A DNA stretch of 64,000 nt, taken from positions 7,130,001 to 7,194,000 of the forward strand of contig NZ_CP109162.1 of NCBI RefSeq assembly GCF_035920445.1, written 5' to 3'. Positions within the stretch are counted from its first letter, which is position 1. Every line of letters begins with the position of its first letter. This document shows, piece by piece, positions 62,247 through 64,000 of this stretch. The position numbers and the translations under genes were made by a program. Source of the DNA: Nocardia sp. NBC_01730 (GTDB lineage Bacteria > Actinomycetota > Actinomycetes > Mycobacteriales > Mycobacteriaceae). The notes under the pieces were generated by a model that ran no database searches, was not told where the DNA came from, and saw only the letters and a program-made list of their open reading frames with translations.

Positions 62247-63104
62247 TCACCGACGGAGCAGCGCGGCCAACTGGCCGACCTTCAGCTTCGGCGGTTCCTC
62301 CTCGCGGGGCGCGTCGGGGTCTATGACCTTGGTGTGCGGAATGGTCTCTTCGGGGTCGGCGAAGGGCCGGTATGTCTTGTCGCCCGCCAGCGTGGCGAGC
62401 AGGTAGCCGGCCAGCAACGCGCGGGTGGTGCGGGCGGTCTTCGGTTCGTGCTTGCCCGCGCCGACCGCCGCGAGAACGCGGCGGCCTTCGATGATGCCGT
62501 TGTGCGAAGCCTCGTCGATGACACGCAGGATCGCCGTGCCGCCCCACGAGGTGGCCAGCGGGATGGCGTTGGAGCTGACCGAGGTGATATCGGTGGCGCC
62601 CGCCAGGATCAGCGCCGGGATGTCGAGGTCGGGCGCGAGGGTTTCGGCGGACGGCGCCGTCGGCGCCGGGAAGAGAGCAGCGACGGCGGCGACCTGACGC
62701 TGGGCGGCGGCGATGACGGCGGCACCCGCGCCCATGCCGTGCCCGACCAGGGCGAGGCGTTCGGGGTGCACGCTGATATCGCCGTCCCCGAGCCGGACGC
62801 CGGTGCAGATGTCGAGCGTGGTGAGCAGATCGGCGGCTAGGCCGAGATGTGACGGGATCGGTCCGCGCTCGGTGTCCGGGGCGGCGACCACAATCCCCCA
62901 GGAAGCGAGATGTTCGAGCAGGCCACGATACTGGGCGACACCGGTCAGCCAGCCGTGTCCGAACGCGACAGCAGGCAGGTTCAGCCCGGACTCGGGCGTG
63001 AACACCACCCCTGGCTGGCCTGCGATGGCCAGATTACCGCGCAGCACCCGGTGCGGGCCGCGGCCGGTCAGGGTGCTCAGAAGCGATTTCACAGACGCCG
63101 ACAC
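62247..63104 (-). CDS. Alpha/beta hydrolase (Rv3438-like)
   Basis: 285-residue alpha/beta hydrolase of the dienelactone-hydrolase/PET-hydrolase-like type. LNLPAVAFGHGWLTG gives the oxyanion HG, LALVGHGMGAGAAV the nucleophile elbow, in which the usual Ser is replaced by Gly/Met (G-H-G-M-G), and DEASHNGIIE the His. The nucleophile position thus looks non-canonical and catalysis is doubtful. The GTG at 63104 is chosen; a GTG 12 nt later is possible. It lies between the EspC-like cluster and glmS as Rv3438 does. Function unknown. Confidence 0.8.
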   Translation of the reverse strand: MSASVKSLLSTLTGRGPHRVLRGNLAIAGQPGVVFTPESGLNLPAVAFGHGWLTGVAQYRGLLEHLASWGIVVAAPDTERGPIPSHLGLAADLLTTLDICTGVRLGDGDISVHPERLALVGHGMGAGAAVIAAAQRQVAAVAALFPAPTAPSAETLAPDLDIPALILAGATDITSVSSNAIPLATSWGGTAILRVIDEASHNGIIEGRRVLAAVGAGKHEPKTARTTRALLAGYLLATLAGDKTYRPFADPEETIPHTKVIDPDAPREEEPPKLKVGQLAALLRR

Positions 63105-63140
63105 GACGTGAACGTTATCCGATAAGTAGTGTGGGGAGCC

Positions 63141-64000
63141 ATGTGCGGAATCGTGGGGTACGTCGGGTACCGAGACGCGCTCGGCGTCGTCGTTGACGCG
63201 TTGCGCCGCATGGAATATCGCGGATACGACTCCGCGGGTGTGGCAATCCTGGACGGCGCGGGCGCGCTGGCGGTGGAACGCAAAGCTGGTCGACTGGCCA
63301 ATTTGGAGGCCGAGCTGTCGGAAGCCGGAGCTGACCGCTTCGTTGGCGCCACCGGCATGGGACACACCCGCTGGGCGACGCACGGCGCGCCGACCGACCG
63401 CAACGCGCATCCGCACCGCGACGACAGCGGCAAGGTCGCAGTGGTGCACAACGGCATCATCGAGAACTTCGCACCGCTGCGTCATGAGCTGGAGGACGCC
63501 GGGGTCGAACTGCGCAGCGACACCGACACCGAGGTCGCCGTGCATCTGGTGGCTCGCGCCTACGCCGCGGGCCCGACCGCGGGCGATTTCGCCGCAAGCG
63601 CGCTGGATGTACTCCGTCGGCTGGAGGGTGCGTTCACCCTGGTCTTCACGCATGCCGACCACCCGGGCACGATCGTGGCAGCGCGGCGCTCCACACCACT
63701 GGTGGTGGGTGTCGGCAAGGGCGAGATGTTCATCGCCTCCGATGTCACGGCGTTCATCGAGCACACCCGCGAGGCGGTCGAGCTCGGCCAGGACCAAGCA
63801 GTGGTGATCACCTCGGAGAGCTACCGGGTCACCGACTTCGCGGGCAACGACGCGGGCCACCGCACCCGCCCGTTCACGATCGACTGGGATCTGGCGGCCG
63901 CCGAGAAGGGCGGACACGACTACTTCATGCTCAAGGAGATCGAGGAGCAGCCCGCCGCTGTCGCCGACACCCTGATCGGACATTTCAGCACCGATCAGGA
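63141..64000 (+). CDS. glmS: Glutamine-fructose-6-phosphate aminotransferase (3' partial)
   Basis: First enzyme of UDP-GlcNAc synthesis, forming glucosamine-6-phosphate from fructose-6-phosphate and glutamine. The visible 286 residues comprise the glutaminase domain: MCGIVGYVGYR with the nucleophile Cys2, RMEYRGYDSAGVA, MGHTRWATHGAPTDRNAHPH and VVHNGIIENF, then LRRLEGAFTLV. The isomerase domain lies beyond the window. ATG preceded by GGGGAG. It shares the pathway with glmM at 41762. Confidence 0.97.
   Translation, partial: MCGIVGYVGYRDALGVVVDALRRMEYRGYDSAGVAILDGAGALAVERKAGRLANLEAELSEAGADRFVGATGMGHTRWATHGAPTDRNAHPHRDDSGKVAVVHNGIIENFAPLRHELEDAGVELRSDTDTEVAVHLVARAYAAGPTAGDFAASALDVLRRLEGAFTLVFTHADHPGTIVAARRSTPLVVGVGKGEMFIASDVTAFIEHTREAVELGQDQAVVITSESYRVTDFAGNDAGHRTRPFTIDWDLAAAEKGGHDYFMLKEIEEQPAAVADTLIGHFSTDQ

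Overview
The window is chromosomal DNA of a high-GC mycolata actinomycete. The 43-kb core has the gene neighbourhood of Mycobacterium tuberculosis Rv3436c-Rv3450c: glmS, Rv3438-, Rv3439c- and Rv3440c-like genes, glmM, rpsI, rplM, a Rv3446c-like gene, eccC, eccD, mycP and eccB. Combined with tandem lipoprotein genes of the DUF7373 type, this points to Nocardia or a close relative. Species assignment is inference. No tRNA, rRNA, CRISPR array or complete transposon was seen.

Layout. (1) 1-12.4 kb is non-syntenic: an F420-type oxidoreductase cut by the window edge; an MHS-family organic-acid transporter followed by a two-component system and a TAXI binding lipoprotein; a CsoR-type repressor with its operator; MTA phosphorylase; three stand-alone redox enzymes with a TetR regulator; and an AT-richer pair (DUF6875-like protein plus MFS exporter). 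(2) 12.7-13.1 kb is a scar with an IS630-like transposase tail abutting eccE. (3) 13.1-24.9 kb is an ESX-4-type type VII secretion locus (eccE, eccB, mycP, eccD, eccC, Rv3446c-like). (4) 24.9-40.4 kb is an accessory island inserted between the Rv3446c-like gene and rplM. It holds a WXG100 pair, a Ser/Thr kinase, four tandem lipoprotein paralogues, an FHA/zinc-ribbon protein, a secreted zinc metallopeptidase, an FHA-FHA-ABC exporter of the Rv1747 type and a Pro/Gln-rich membrane protein. (5) 40.5-43.1 kb holds rplM-rpsI and glmM. (6) 43.2-59.6 kb is a second insertion: an AraC-controlled esterase/hydrolase/exporter operon, an ABC-F gene, scarred mobile DNA flanking an ArsR-ketopantoate reductase operon, small unknown proteins, an XRE/TPR-like regulator, two GNAT enzymes, a LOG-like protein and a phage tailspike-like beta-helix protein. 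(7) 59.8-64 kb returns to synteny: an EspC-like small protein with a YxxxD signal, its large Pro-rich partner, a coiled-coil protein, an alpha/beta hydrolase and the start of glmS.

How it may fit together. The ESX-4 core supplies the membrane channel (EccB/C/D/E), the mycosin and the P-loop ATPase. The WXG100 pair and the EspC-like protein are candidate substrates. The kinase, the two FHA-containing proteins and the lipoproteins form a likely phospho-regulated cell-envelope module physically linked to that channel. This module is the most interesting part of the window.
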